Part shown: positions 6,302 through 12,740 of the stretch, one piece after another
Layout: each line of letters starts with the position of its first letter
How positions within the stretch are numbered: position 1 is the stretch's first letter
DNA from: UBA1444 sp964601085
GTDB taxonomy: Bacteria; Bacillota; Negativicutes; UBA1444
Direction: 5' to 3'
Assembly: GCA_964601085.1 (NCBI GenBank)
Contig: CAZRLN010000062.1
Location: forward strand, 1-15,873
DNA length: 15,873 bases
Notes under the pieces: generated by a model
Databases searched by the model: none
What the model saw: only the letters and a program-made list of their open reading frames with translations
Told to the model about the DNA's origin: nothing
Position numbers and translations under genes: made by a program

Positions 6302-7669
6302 GACAATTCCGATAACCACAGCGGCCAGACTGGCGGCCAGCCCGGGGAACAGAGGGTTTCCCGCCTCCGGGACCATAAAGGTCCAGCCCAAGGCGGTGAC
6401 GATTCCGGCCAACATGGCATAGAGGGCTGGGCGAGGTCGCAGCTTTCCCGGCGAAAAGACCGCCAATGTCAGCGGGATGAACACACTGGTTCCCCGCAAG
6501 GCCATCGAGAGAAAATTCCAGTCCAAGACCAGGGCGTCCAGATTCTTGAGTACGAAGGCGGCGGCTGCGACCGCAATCAAAACGACACAACTCCGATTGA
6601 GCAGCAATTGCTTTTTGGTAGCGCCGGCGCCAGGCAGCAGTTTGCACAAGTCGTTGGACAGCATGGTTCCAACGCCCAGGGTCAGGCCGACGATTGATCC
6701 AATGGCGGAAAGCAACAGTGCGGCAATGGCGGCGCCACCGATCCAGGCGGGGACAAAATTCAGCAGATACATCGGCAGGGCGTGGATGGGGAGAAGTTCC
6801 GGGTAGTGGGCCCGCATATAGAAACCAATGGCCACGGAAGGGAGGCCTACGGGAATAGTCAGCGCCGCCGCCGTCAGCGACCCGACGATCGCCGTGCGTG
6901 TGTCGCGGGCCGAAAAAATGGCCTGAGCATAGGTTTGGGTTGAAATGATGCCAATGATTAGAGAAGTGACATTCCGCAGATCGGTCCAGACTCCCCGACC
7001 AAACAGGCTGAGCCACGGTTCGGCCGGGAATGAGCGCTGGATGCCGGCGAAGCCGCCGAGAGCGAGGAAAGCCGCCGCTCCGGCCGCGAACAAGGTTAGG
7101 TAGAGAAGCGATATTTTGAACAGACCGGAGATGCCCGCTCCTTTCAGGCCGCCGCAACAAACGAAGATAATGACGATCAACATGGTGATCCCGGCTGCTG
7201 CTTGGGCGGAAACGCCCAGAATCGCTTCAAACAATGAGAATGCGGAGAGCATGCTGGCAGAAATGCTGAAAAATATACCGATGGAAGATACCAGAGTGGC
7301 CAGAGGGCCCGTTTTATCACCGTAATGTCGGACCAGGAATTCTGGTAGAGTCGACAGGCCGCTGCTGCGCAAGGGTTTTGCATAAAATGCCGCCAGGCAG
7401 ATCAAACCGATTCCTGATCCCAAGGTGAACCACCAGGCGGACAGGCCAACGCAAAAGGCCAACTGGGCGGTTCCCATCGTCGCCGCCCCGCCGACAATGG
7501 CGCCCAAGATTGCCCCCGAGACAATGGCTGGGCCGGATAAACGTCCTCCCAGACTGAAGTCCTCGGCCGATTTTATATTGCGTCCGGCGTAGGAGTTGAT
7601 TAGGAGAGACAACAGTAAAACAATGGACAGGCTGACGATATGGGCGCTGGTTATTGCCACAGCATTCAC
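6275..7669 (-). CDS. Sodium:solute symporter family (SSS) transporter
   Basis: A 464-aa hydrophobic protein with about 12-13 membrane segments, similar to the sodium/solute symporter family. SAEDFSLGGR (34-43) and the glycine-rich GAIVGGAATMGTAQLAF (56-72) in the second core helix are characteristic. These importers bring in organic solutes with Na+; the substrate cannot be told from sequence. The start is a GTG at 7669-7667 with GAGGG only two bases away. The GTG at codon 4 is 11 bases from the same site, so either could be used. The gene is divergent from a LysR-type regulator and shares its control region, the usual sign of regulator and target. The 3' end carries the promoter of the next transcript. 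Confidence 0.88.
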   Translation of the reverse strand: MNAVAITSAHIVSLSIVLLLSLLINSYAGRNIKSAEDFSLGGRLSGPAIVSGAILGAIVGGAATMGTAQLAFCVGLSAWWFTLGSGIGLICLAAFYAKPLRSSGLSTLPEFLVRHYGDKTGPLATLVSSIGIFFSISASMLSAFSLFEAILGVSAQAAAGITMLIVIIFVCCGGLKGAGISGLFKISLLYLTLFAAGAAAFLALGGFAGIQRSFPAEPWLSLFGRGVWTDLRNVTSLIIGIISTQTYAQAIFSARDTRTAIVGSLTAAALTIPVGLPSVAIGFYMRAHYPELLPIHALPMYLLNFVPAWIGGAAIAALLLSAIGSIVGLTLGVGTMLSNDLCKLLPGAGATKKQLLLNRSCVVLIAVAAAAFVLKNLDALVLDWNFLSMALRGTSVFIPLTLAVFSPGKLRPRPALYAMLAGIVTALGWTFMVPEAGNPLFPGLAASLAAVVIGIVLTPRPGMD

Positions 7670-7726
7670 TTCCCTCGGAAAAGCGCCGATTTTGCGTGCT
7701 TACGGTGCTTTATGACTTCAGTTACG

Positions 7727-7732
7727 ATTATA
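7727..7732 (-). promoter_or_regulatory. Extended -10 of the symporter promoter
   Basis: The minus strand reads TGT-TATAAT, a perfect extended -10, with a predicted start near 7720 and a leader of about 50 bases. No -35 is recognisable at the proper distance (7750-7755 reads TATAAG), which fits an activator-dependent promoter. Confidence 0.6.
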
Positions 7733-7743
7733 ACAGGGAGTAA

Positions 7744-7760
7744 ATAATACTTATAATACT
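7744..7760. repeat. Tandem ATAATACT repeat in the divergent promoter
   Basis: ATAATACT occurs twice (7744-7751 and 7753-7760) with a 9-bp period. It lies between the symporter -10 and the LysR-type box and covers the likely lysR -10 TATAAT (7752-7757). The position, about -24 to -40 relative to the symporter start, fits a LysR activation half-site, but it may simply be AT-rich promoter DNA. Confidence 0.4.
7752..7757 (+). promoter_or_regulatory. Probable -10 of the LysR-type regulator gene
   Basis: TATAAT lies 53 bp before the LysR start codon. There is no clear -35. The predicted start near 7764 puts the LysR box just downstream, a position suited to autorepression. Confidence 0.45.
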
Positions 7761-7777
7761 ATGTTCGTCGTGTTTTT

Positions 7778-7792
7778 ATACCTGTCGGGTAT
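7778..7792. promoter_or_regulatory. LysR-type recognition box
   Basis: ATACCTGTCGGGTAT is a perfect 5-bp inverted repeat (ATACC-N5-GGTAT) that satisfies the T-N11-A rule of LysR-type regulators. Its centre, 7785, is 65 bp upstream of the predicted symporter start near 7720, the classical recognition-site distance. Confidence 0.65.
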
Positions 7793-7810
7793 GAATGGGG
7801 TGGAACAGGA

Positions 7811-8725
7811 ATGGATTTTCACGAATCGGGATTTGACGGCTTGGAGTTAATGACGCTTCGAAGATTTTTGGCCATTGCCGAGACCGGCAGTATCAATGCT
7901 GCCGCCCAGAAACTTCATATGGCCCAGCCGCCGCTGAGCCGGCAGATGCGACAATTGGAAAACCGCCTGGGGCTGCCGTTGTTTGAACGTGGCAAGCGGA
8001 CGGTTCGTCTGACAGAAGCAGGAAAGCTGTTGCAGCAACGGGCGGGTCAATTGCTGGGACTGGCCGGAAACACTATAAAAGAGCTACGGGCAGTCGACCA
8101 GGGTTTACAGGGGACGCTACGCATCGGGACGGTAACTTCCTCGGGCATAGCGCTTTTGCCTAAAGTAGTATATGCTTTTCGCAACAGATATCCCGGCATC
8201 CGGTTTCAGGTTTGGGAAGGAGAAACCAATCGGATTATTGGTCTGTTGAATGAAGGCGCGCTGGAAATCGGCCTGGTTCGGTATCCGTTCGATACCAAGA
8301 CCTATGAGGCGATCAAGATGCCGAACGAACCGCTGGTTGTGGCGCTTCATCAATCGCACCGGCAAGAATGGGGGAGAAGGGCGGACGAAATCGATGTGGG
8401 GGAATTAGCTGGGATGCCATTGATGATCCATCGCAAATATGAGGCTATTCTCATGGATCATTGTGCACGGGCTGGCTTTATCCCCGAGGTTGTTTGCATG
8501 AGCGATGATGTGACATCGATTTTAAGCTGGGCGGAAGTCGACGTGGGAGCGGCTATTGTGCCAAGGGCGGCAATAGGCTTGATTCCGCGCGTGAATTTGG
8601 TGTTTAAAACGATCATAAATCCGCTGATTGAAACCGCTGCCGCTGCGGTCTGGGTTCGAAACCGCCAGTTAAGCGTGGCGGCCGCTAATTTTTTGGATCT
8701 GTTCACACGGATTGTTTTTCCGTGA
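7811..8725 (+). CDS. LysR-type transcriptional regulator
   Basis: A 304-aa regulator with an N-terminal winged helix-turn-helix (about residues 14-73: MTLRRFLAIAETGSINAAA, then AQPPLSRQMRQLE and LGLPLFERG). A linker helix follows, then the periplasmic-binding-like effector domain from about residue 103 (GTLRIGTVTSSG). The length is normal. ATG 7811 follows an AGGA site; an internal ATG at codon 14 would give the more usual LysR beginning but has a poorly spaced ribosome site. It is divergent from the sodium:solute symporter gene and probably controls it in response to that solute. The gene looks less GC-rich than its neighbours, which may mean separate acquisition together with the symporter. 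The effector is unknown. Confidence 0.93.
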   Translation: MDFHESGFDGLELMTLRRFLAIAETGSINAAAQKLHMAQPPLSRQMRQLENRLGLPLFERGKRTVRLTEAGKLLQQRAGQLLGLAGNTIKELRAVDQGLQGTLRIGTVTSSGIALLPKVVYAFRNRYPGIRFQVWEGETNRIIGLLNEGALEIGLVRYPFDTKTYEAIKMPNEPLVVALHQSHRQEWGRRADEIDVGELAGMPLMIHRKYEAILMDHCARAGFIPEVVCMSDDVTSILSWAEVDVGAAIVPRAAIGLIPRVNLVFKTIINPLIETAAAAVWVRNRQLSVAAANFLDLFTRIVFP

Positions 8726-8747
8726 ACATGACAGGCTAGCCGGCAGG

Positions 8748-8777
8748 TTGCTGATTTAGTAAAAGTTCTGGTACTAT
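8748..8777 (+). promoter_or_regulatory. Promoter of the flippase gene
   Basis: TTGCTG (8748-8753), an 18-bp spacer and TACTAT (8772-8777) preceded by TGG make an extended -10 promoter 51 bp before the flippase ATG. Nothing else is visible in the 103-bp gap after the LysR stop. Confidence 0.55.
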
Positions 8778-8828
8778 AGAGCAAGAGCGGCAACGACCGG
8801 AATGATAATTTTGATGAGAGGTATCTGA

Positions 8829-10457
8829 ATGTCGGATCACCAGACAGCCAAAACTTCGACGGAGAAGTCGGGCCGGCGTTTCCTGCAGGGCGCGCTGATC
8901 CTGACAGTGGCCGGCGTCGTAGTAAAAATCATCGGCAGCCTGAACTGGATTTTCTTATCCTGGGTATTGGGCGGGGAAGGCATCGGGATTTACCAGATTG
9001 CCTTTCCTTTGTATTTATTGGCGCTCAGCATTTCGGATGCGGGAATCCCGGTCGCGGTTTCCATCTTAACGGCGGAACGGGCGGCGCTGCAGGATTATCG
9101 GGGCGCCCAGCGCGTATTTCGCCTGTCGTTTCTGCTGCTGACTGTGACCGGATTTGTGCTCAGCCTGCTGCTGTACTTCGGTGCGGACTGGCTGATTGGG
9201 CACCGCGTGATCCGTGATGCGCGGGCCTATTATTCGATCATCGCTCTGGCGCCGGCTATTTTTTTGGTGACGCTGCTATCCAGCTTCCGTGGTTATCTGC
9301 AAGGTTGGCAGATGATGACGCCAACCGCTGTGTCGCAGATCGTCGAGCAGCTGCTGCGGGTGTTTACGATGCTGGTATTCGCCCATTACCTGCTGCCGCG
9401 CGGGTTGGAGTACGCCGCCGGCGGGGCCAGCATGGGCGCGGGGGTCGGCGCGTTGGGCGCCTTGGGGGTTCTTGTCTGGTATTATTGCCGTTTGCAACGC
9501 AAACTGCATGAAAAAATGCAATTGACGCCGGTCCCGGCGGAAAGCATGGAGCTCGTGAGCAGCCGGAAACTGCTCGGCCGTATTGCGGCTCTGGCGTTGC
9601 CGGTTTCGTTATCCAGCCTGATGCTGCCGGTGGTGGCCAACCTGGATCTGTTCATCGTGCCGCTGCGTTTGGAGGCGGCCGGATTTACCGTCGGGCAGGC
9701 GACCGAGCGGTTCGGCTACCTGACGGGGATGGCGGTGCCGCTGGTAAACCTGGCGACGATCGTGACGGCCTCGCTGGCGATCAGCCTGGTGCCGGCGATT
9801 TCACACGCCAAATCCCTGAACGACAGCCGGGAAGTCATGTACCGGACGGCGGGGGCGATGCGCCTCGCCAACCTGACGACCGTTCCGTTCACGGTCCTGT
9901 TGTGCCTGCTGGCCGAACCGGTGGTCAATATGATCTACCATGCGCCCGGCGCGGCCGGCGTCACCCAGGTCATGGCCGGCGGCATTTTCCTGCTCGGGCT
10001 GCATCAGGTTACGACGGGAGTGTTGCAGGGACTGGGCCGGACGAGCATCCCGGTCATCAACATGGGGTTGGCGGCGGTGGTCAAAGTGGCGCTGAACTGG
10101 GTGTTGACGGCGATTCCTTCGCTGGGGATCCAGGGCGCCGGGCTGGCGACGCTGGCGGACCTGGGCGTGGCGGCGGGGTTGAATCTGTATTTTGTGTATC
10201 GCTACACCGGTTACTGCTTCCCCTGCGGCGATCTGCTGAAAAATGTGCTGGCGGCGGCGGTGATGGGGATTTTCGTCCATTTCGCCTACGGGCCGCTGCT
10301 GGGAGTGCTGGGGATTCCCTTTATCGCGGTGGCGCTGGTTTCCATGGCCGGCGGCCTGATCTATATCGCCGCGATGCTGGCGACCGGCGGGCTGATCCGG
10401 CGGGACCTGGCCCGGATTCCGTTTATCGGGCCGCGTTGGTTCGGGGAAGCGGCGTAA
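8829..10457 (+). CDS. SpoVB/MATE-like polysaccharide flippase
   Basis: A 542-aa polytopic membrane protein of the oligosaccharidyl-lipid flippase group (MOP superfamily), closest in pattern to the SpoVB/YtgP-type proteins of spore-forming Firmicutes. A polar N-terminus (1-22) is followed by FLQGALILTVAGVVVKIIGS and then about 14 membrane segments. Markers are GEGIGIYQIAFPLY, the DAGIPVAVS turn, SSFRGYLQGWQMM, and TAVSQIVEQLLRV. Such proteins flip lipid-linked sugars, including peptidoglycan precursors in some cases, across the cytoplasmic membrane. ATG 8829 is supported by AGAGGT a few bases upstream. It is transcribed alone, with its own promoter and a terminator directly after the stop. Whether it acts in sporulation or in general envelope synthesis is not evident from the neighbours. 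Confidence 0.88.
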   Translation: MSDHQTAKTSTEKSGRRFLQGALILTVAGVVVKIIGSLNWIFLSWVLGGEGIGIYQIAFPLYLLALSISDAGIPVAVSILTAERAALQDYRGAQRVFRLSFLLLTVTGFVLSLLLYFGADWLIGHRVIRDARAYYSIIALAPAIFLVTLLSSFRGYLQGWQMMTPTAVSQIVEQLLRVFTMLVFAHYLLPRGLEYAAGGASMGAGVGALGALGVLVWYYCRLQRKLHEKMQLTPVPAESMELVSSRKLLGRIAALALPVSLSSLMLPVVANLDLFIVPLRLEAAGFTVGQATERFGYLTGMAVPLVNLATIVTASLAISLVPAISHAKSLNDSREVMYRTAGAMRLANLTTVPFTVLLCLLAEPVVNMIYHAPGAAGVTQVMAGGIFLLGLHQVTTGVLQGLGRTSIPVINMGLAAVVKVALNWVLTAIPSLGIQGAGLATLADLGVAAGLNLYFVYRYTGYCFPCGDLLKNVLAAAVMGIFVHFAYGPLLGVLGIPFIAVALVSMAGGLIYIAAMLATGGLIRRDLARIPFIGPRWFGEAA

Positions 10458-10474
10458 GAGACAGCAATAGAGAC

Positions 10475-10530
10475 AAAAAAACAGGGCGACGCGTTCCGGA
10501 TGGTCGGATTGCCTCAGCCCTGTTTTTTTT
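10475..10530. terminator. Bidirectional terminator with structured loop
   Basis: CAGGGC (10482-10487) pairs with GCCCTG (10517-10522). The flanking A7 and T8 tracts make it functional on both strands and extend the inverted repeat to 13 bp. The 29-base loop contains an inner hairpin, TCCG (10495-10498) with CGGA (10505-10508). It serves the convergent flippase and AlaX-type genes. Confidence 0.85.
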
Positions 10531-10542
10531 ACTTGCGGGATT

Positions 10543-11757
10543 TTAGAGGGTTATTTCGTTCGTCAGTATTGCCCTTGCCGTTGCAAGGATACCGTCGTTG
10601 TCGGCGGTCGGCGCGCCGCCCTGAGCGGTGGCCGCATTACCGCCGCCTTTGCCGCCGACCGGCGCAAGGCTGCGTTTCAGCAGGTCGTTCATGGCGTTCG
10701 GGACATTCGGGGCGGCCGCGAACAGGAACGAACTGCGTCCGGCGGACTCGTCCACGGCGGCCAGCAGGCAGACCGCACCGTCAGCGGCGGTGATCCGGGC
10801 GGCGAAGTCCTGCAGGTCGGTGGCGCTATAGCCAGCAAAGACGCGCGAGACGACGCGGTAGGCGCCGACCGGAGCCGCTTCGTTCAGCAGGCGGGTCGCC
10901 AGTTCTTCATGGTAGGCCTTGCGGGTGGTGTTCAGCTCCCGCTGCAGGGATTCCTGCTTTTCCATAAACCGTTCGAAGGCTGGCAAGGCCTGTTCCACCG
11001 GCGCGGAAAACCGGCTGGACAGGGTCCGGGCCAGTTCATGTTTCCGGCGGTAATCGGCCAACGCCCGGTAGCCGCAGGCGAATTCCACCCGGATGTTGTT
11101 TTTCCGTTTTTCCCAGCCGCGGATTTTCAGCAGGCCGACTTCACCGGTGCGCTGGACATGGGTGCCGCCGCAGGGACAGCAGTCGCAGTCCGCGACCGAC
11201 ACGAGACGGATCTGCTCGAATTCTGCGCCGGGCGCTTTGCGCAACGCATACGCCGCCAGTTCGGCGGGTTCAACGAATTTCGCGTCGACCGGTCGGTCAC
11301 TGAAGATCACGGCATTGGCAGCGGCTTCGATTTCATCGGCCAGTTCGGCGGACAGGGCCGGCAGCGTCACGTCGATCTGGACGGTGGCGGCGCCGAGATG
11401 GAAGCCGACATTTTCCGCCTGAACCTTGGCGAGAAAGACACCGGACAAGATGTGCTCGCCGGAGTGCTGCTGCATGTGGTCGAAGCGCCGCCGCCAGTCG
11501 ATTTTGCCGACGACCGGGCCGTCGCCGGGGTCGCCGTCGACGGTGTGGACGATTTCGCCGTTTTTGGTCTGGACGTTCAGTACCGACAAATCGTTGAGCG
11601 TTCCCGTGTCGCAGGGCTGACCGCCGCCTTCCGGATAAAAGGCGGTGCGGTCGAGGACGACGGCGAACCGGCCGTCGCCCAGCGGCGTTTTGCATAGAAT
11701 GACGGCAGGAAATTCCTGAAGATAAGGATCAAGATAATATAGTTTTTCGGTTTGCAA
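10543..11757 (-). CDS. AlaX-type alanyl-tRNA editing protein with DHHA1 domain
   Basis: A 404-aa, stand-alone relative of the AlaRS editing and C-Ala regions (long AlaX type). It would hydrolyse Ser- or Gly-tRNA-Ala in trans. The N-terminal part (DRTAFYPEGGGQPCDTG, residues 36-52) is the AlaX beta-barrel entry. The zinc site is complete: His98-x3-His102 (HSGEH) and Cys196-x3-His200 (CGGTH). A helical, coiled-coil-like linker (about 255-290) leads to a DHHA1 domain with the GGKGGGNAATAQGG motif (368-381). The start is TTG 11757-11755, backed by GAGGA with a 7-base spacer; no ATG fits. It begins 24 bases after the flavin-reductase-like gene on the same strand, so they probably form an operon. 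It lies divergent from the serine biosynthesis operon, which fits a role in limiting serine mischarging. Confidence 0.92.
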   Translation of the reverse strand: MQTEKLYYLDPYLQEFPAVILCKTPLGDGRFAVVLDRTAFYPEGGGQPCDTGTLNDLSVLNVQTKNGEIVHTVDGDPGDGPVVGKIDWRRRFDHMQQHSGEHILSGVFLAKVQAENVGFHLGAATVQIDVTLPALSAELADEIEAAANAVIFSDRPVDAKFVEPAELAAYALRKAPGAEFEQIRLVSVADCDCCPCGGTHVQRTGEVGLLKIRGWEKRKNNIRVEFACGYRALADYRRKHELARTLSSRFSAPVEQALPAFERFMEKQESLQRELNTTRKAYHEELATRLLNEAAPVGAYRVVSRVFAGYSATDLQDFAARITAADGAVCLLAAVDESAGRSSFLFAAAPNVPNAMNDLLKRSLAPVGGKGGGNAATAQGGAPTADNDGILATARAILTNEITL

Positions 11758-11781
11758 TGGCGAGTCCTCGTTTTTCTAAAT

Positions 11782-12279
11782 TTATTCCTGCCAGGTGGCG
11801 AGGATTTTTCCAAAGTACAACGTGTGGAAGTCGCCGTTGCCATAGAAGGCGTCTTTTAGAGAGCTGTCCAGCGGCTCCGGGTTCATCGGCTGCTGGAAGA
11901 CTACTTTGCACTCATAGTGCAGGCCCGCGCCGGCGACCATCGGCGCGCCAACTTTTACGCCCGGCAGTTTTTCCAGGCCGGCGGCGGCGAACTTGTCGAA
12001 GTCGCGGCCCGATTTGCTGCCGCAGACCGCCAGCGCTCTGGCCATGTCGGTGCGGGGAACGCTGACCGTGAATTCGCCGCTGGCCTCCAGCAGCCCGAAG
12101 GTGAACCGCGACGGGCGGACCAGGACGGAAAAGATGGGTTGGCCCCAGATGACGCCGACCGTGCCCCAACCGATGGTCATGACGTTGTCGCGCCCGCCAT
12201 GGCTGACGGTCAGGAACGCCCCTTTGGGCAGAGTTTGGATGACTTGCGGCGCATATTGATCAAAAGCGATTTCTTTCAT
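11782..12279 (-). CDS. Flavin reductase-like FMN-binding protein (flavoredoxin type)
   Basis: A 165-aa protein of the flavin-reductase-like split-barrel family. Residues 31-60 (DNVMTIGWGTVGVIWGQPIF, then SVLVRPSRFT) and FTVSVP (70-75) form the FMN-binding core, with CGSKSGRDFDKF (86-97) next; both are common in anaerobe members. These proteins bind FMN and pass electrons or supply reduced flavin; the physiological partner is unknown. ATG 12279 has AAGGAGG (12289-12295) with a 9-base spacer. It is the first gene of a probable two-gene operon with the AlaX homologue. The pairing has no obvious biochemical logic and may reflect only shared transcription. Confidence 0.9.
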   Translation of the reverse strand: MKEIAFDQYAPQVIQTLPKGAFLTVSHGGRDNVMTIGWGTVGVIWGQPIFSVLVRPSRFTFGLLEASGEFTVSVPRTDMARALAVCGSKSGRDFDKFAAAGLEKLPGVKVGAPMVAGAGLHYECKVVFQQPMNPEPLDSSLKDAFYGNGDFHTLYFGKILATWQE

Positions 12280-12351
12280 TTTTTGCAGCCTCCTTGTTGT
12301 TGTGGGGAAACCCCGTATGAATTTATTGGCGATTTGCAGGGAAAATCCTTG

Positions 12352-12408
12352 TTTCTACGGCAGGTTTTTTGCCGGGGATTCCAGCAATTTCAGGGTGTGT
12401 CGTAGAAA
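12352..12408. repeat. Inverted repeat with nested hairpin upstream of the flavin-reductase gene
   Basis: TTTCTACG (12352-12359) and CGTAGAAA (12401-12408) are perfect 8-bp inverted arms 41 bases apart. Inside the first arm's edge starts a second hairpin, CGGCA (12358-12362) with TGCCG (12370-12374). The distal arm sits in the spacer of the candidate minus-strand promoter. It could be an operator pair or an RNA fold; no known family was recognised. The rest of 12280-12431 holds only a small GGGG-AAA-CCCC hairpin (12304-12314). Confidence 0.45.
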
Positions 12409-12415
12409 AAGACAA
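12387..12415 (-). promoter_or_regulatory. Candidate promoter for the flavin-reductase/AlaX operon
   Basis: On the minus strand TTGTCT (12415-12410), a 17-bp spacer and TGAAAT (12392-12387) give a moderate match about 110 bp before the ATG. It would leave a leader of about 100 bases containing the nested hairpin. Alternatives closer to the gene are weaker. Confidence 0.35.
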
Positions 12416-12431
12416 ACGTACTAAAAAAAGC

Positions 12432-12460
12432 TTGCGTTATTCAAAAGTATACAGTATAAT
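12432..12460 (+). promoter_or_regulatory. Promoter of the serine biosynthesis operon
   Basis: TTGCGT (12432-12437), a 17-bp spacer and a perfect TATAAT (12455-12460) give a good sigma-A-type promoter. The predicted start near 12467 lies just before the T-box stem I. Confidence 0.8.
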
Positions 12461-12466
12461 CAATTA

Positions 12467-12709
12467 CAAATCGATTTTAGCGCAACGCGATGAACGGGAT
12501 ACTGCTGGACGCAGGATATCAGAGAGCCGCCGGTTGGTGCGAGGCGGCAATCCGCACAGACAGGTCCACCCGTGAGCGGCCGGTGATGAATCAGGACGGG
12601 GACCGCCCGATACAGCGGACAAAGTAGGCCGGAAATCCGGCAACTTGGGTGGCACCGCGGGAGAACCTCTACCTCTCGTCCCTGATTTGGGGACGGGAGG
12701 TTTTTATTT
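12467..12709 (+). ncRNA. T-box leader specific for tRNA-Ser
   Basis: The leader contains every T-box landmark: GCGATGAACGGG (kink-turn side of stem I), AGAGAG followed by GGTTGGTGCGAGGCGG (distal loops), and a stem III hairpin GCCGG-AAAT-CCGGC. The T-box bulge GGGTGGCACCGCGGG follows at 12647-12661. Stem I can be folded with CGGG/CCCG below and CTGCTG/CAGACAG above an internal loop. The 3' side of that loop, GTCCA, shows UCC (12565-12567), a serine codon, as the specifier. The bulge TGGC (12650-12653) would pair with GCCA, matching the G discriminator of tRNA-Ser. Uncharged tRNA-Ser should therefore promote antitermination and expression of serC and serA. Confidence 0.93.
12671..12709 (+). 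terminator. T-box regulated terminator
   Basis: CCTCTCGTCCC (12672-12682) pairs with GGGACGGGAGG (12690-12700), eleven pairs with one wobble, followed by TTTTTATTT. It ends 31 bases before serC and competes with the T-box antiterminator. Confidence 0.92.
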
Positions 12710-12740
12710 ACCGCAAAACGAAAATTAGGAGTGATAAAAG

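Noticed and set aside
8701..8728. GTTCAC...GTGAAC inverted repeat at the end of the LysR gene as a terminator
   Set aside because: The T-run lies in the loop, not after the stem, and one arm has a two-base bulge; it does not look like an intrinsic terminator.
10909..11697. 262-codon plus-strand frame opposite the AlaX homologue
   Set aside because: The minus strand encodes intact AlaX zinc motifs and a DHHA1 domain; the plus frame matches nothing.
12280..12430. Possible FMN or preQ1 riboswitch before the flavin-reductase gene
   Set aside because: The inverted repeats do not carry the conserved core of either class; reported only as an unexplained structure.
12369..12575. Short open frame in the serC leader that could look like a leader peptide
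   Set aside because: It overlaps the promoter and T-box stem I and has no ribosome site; the T-box explains the region without translation.
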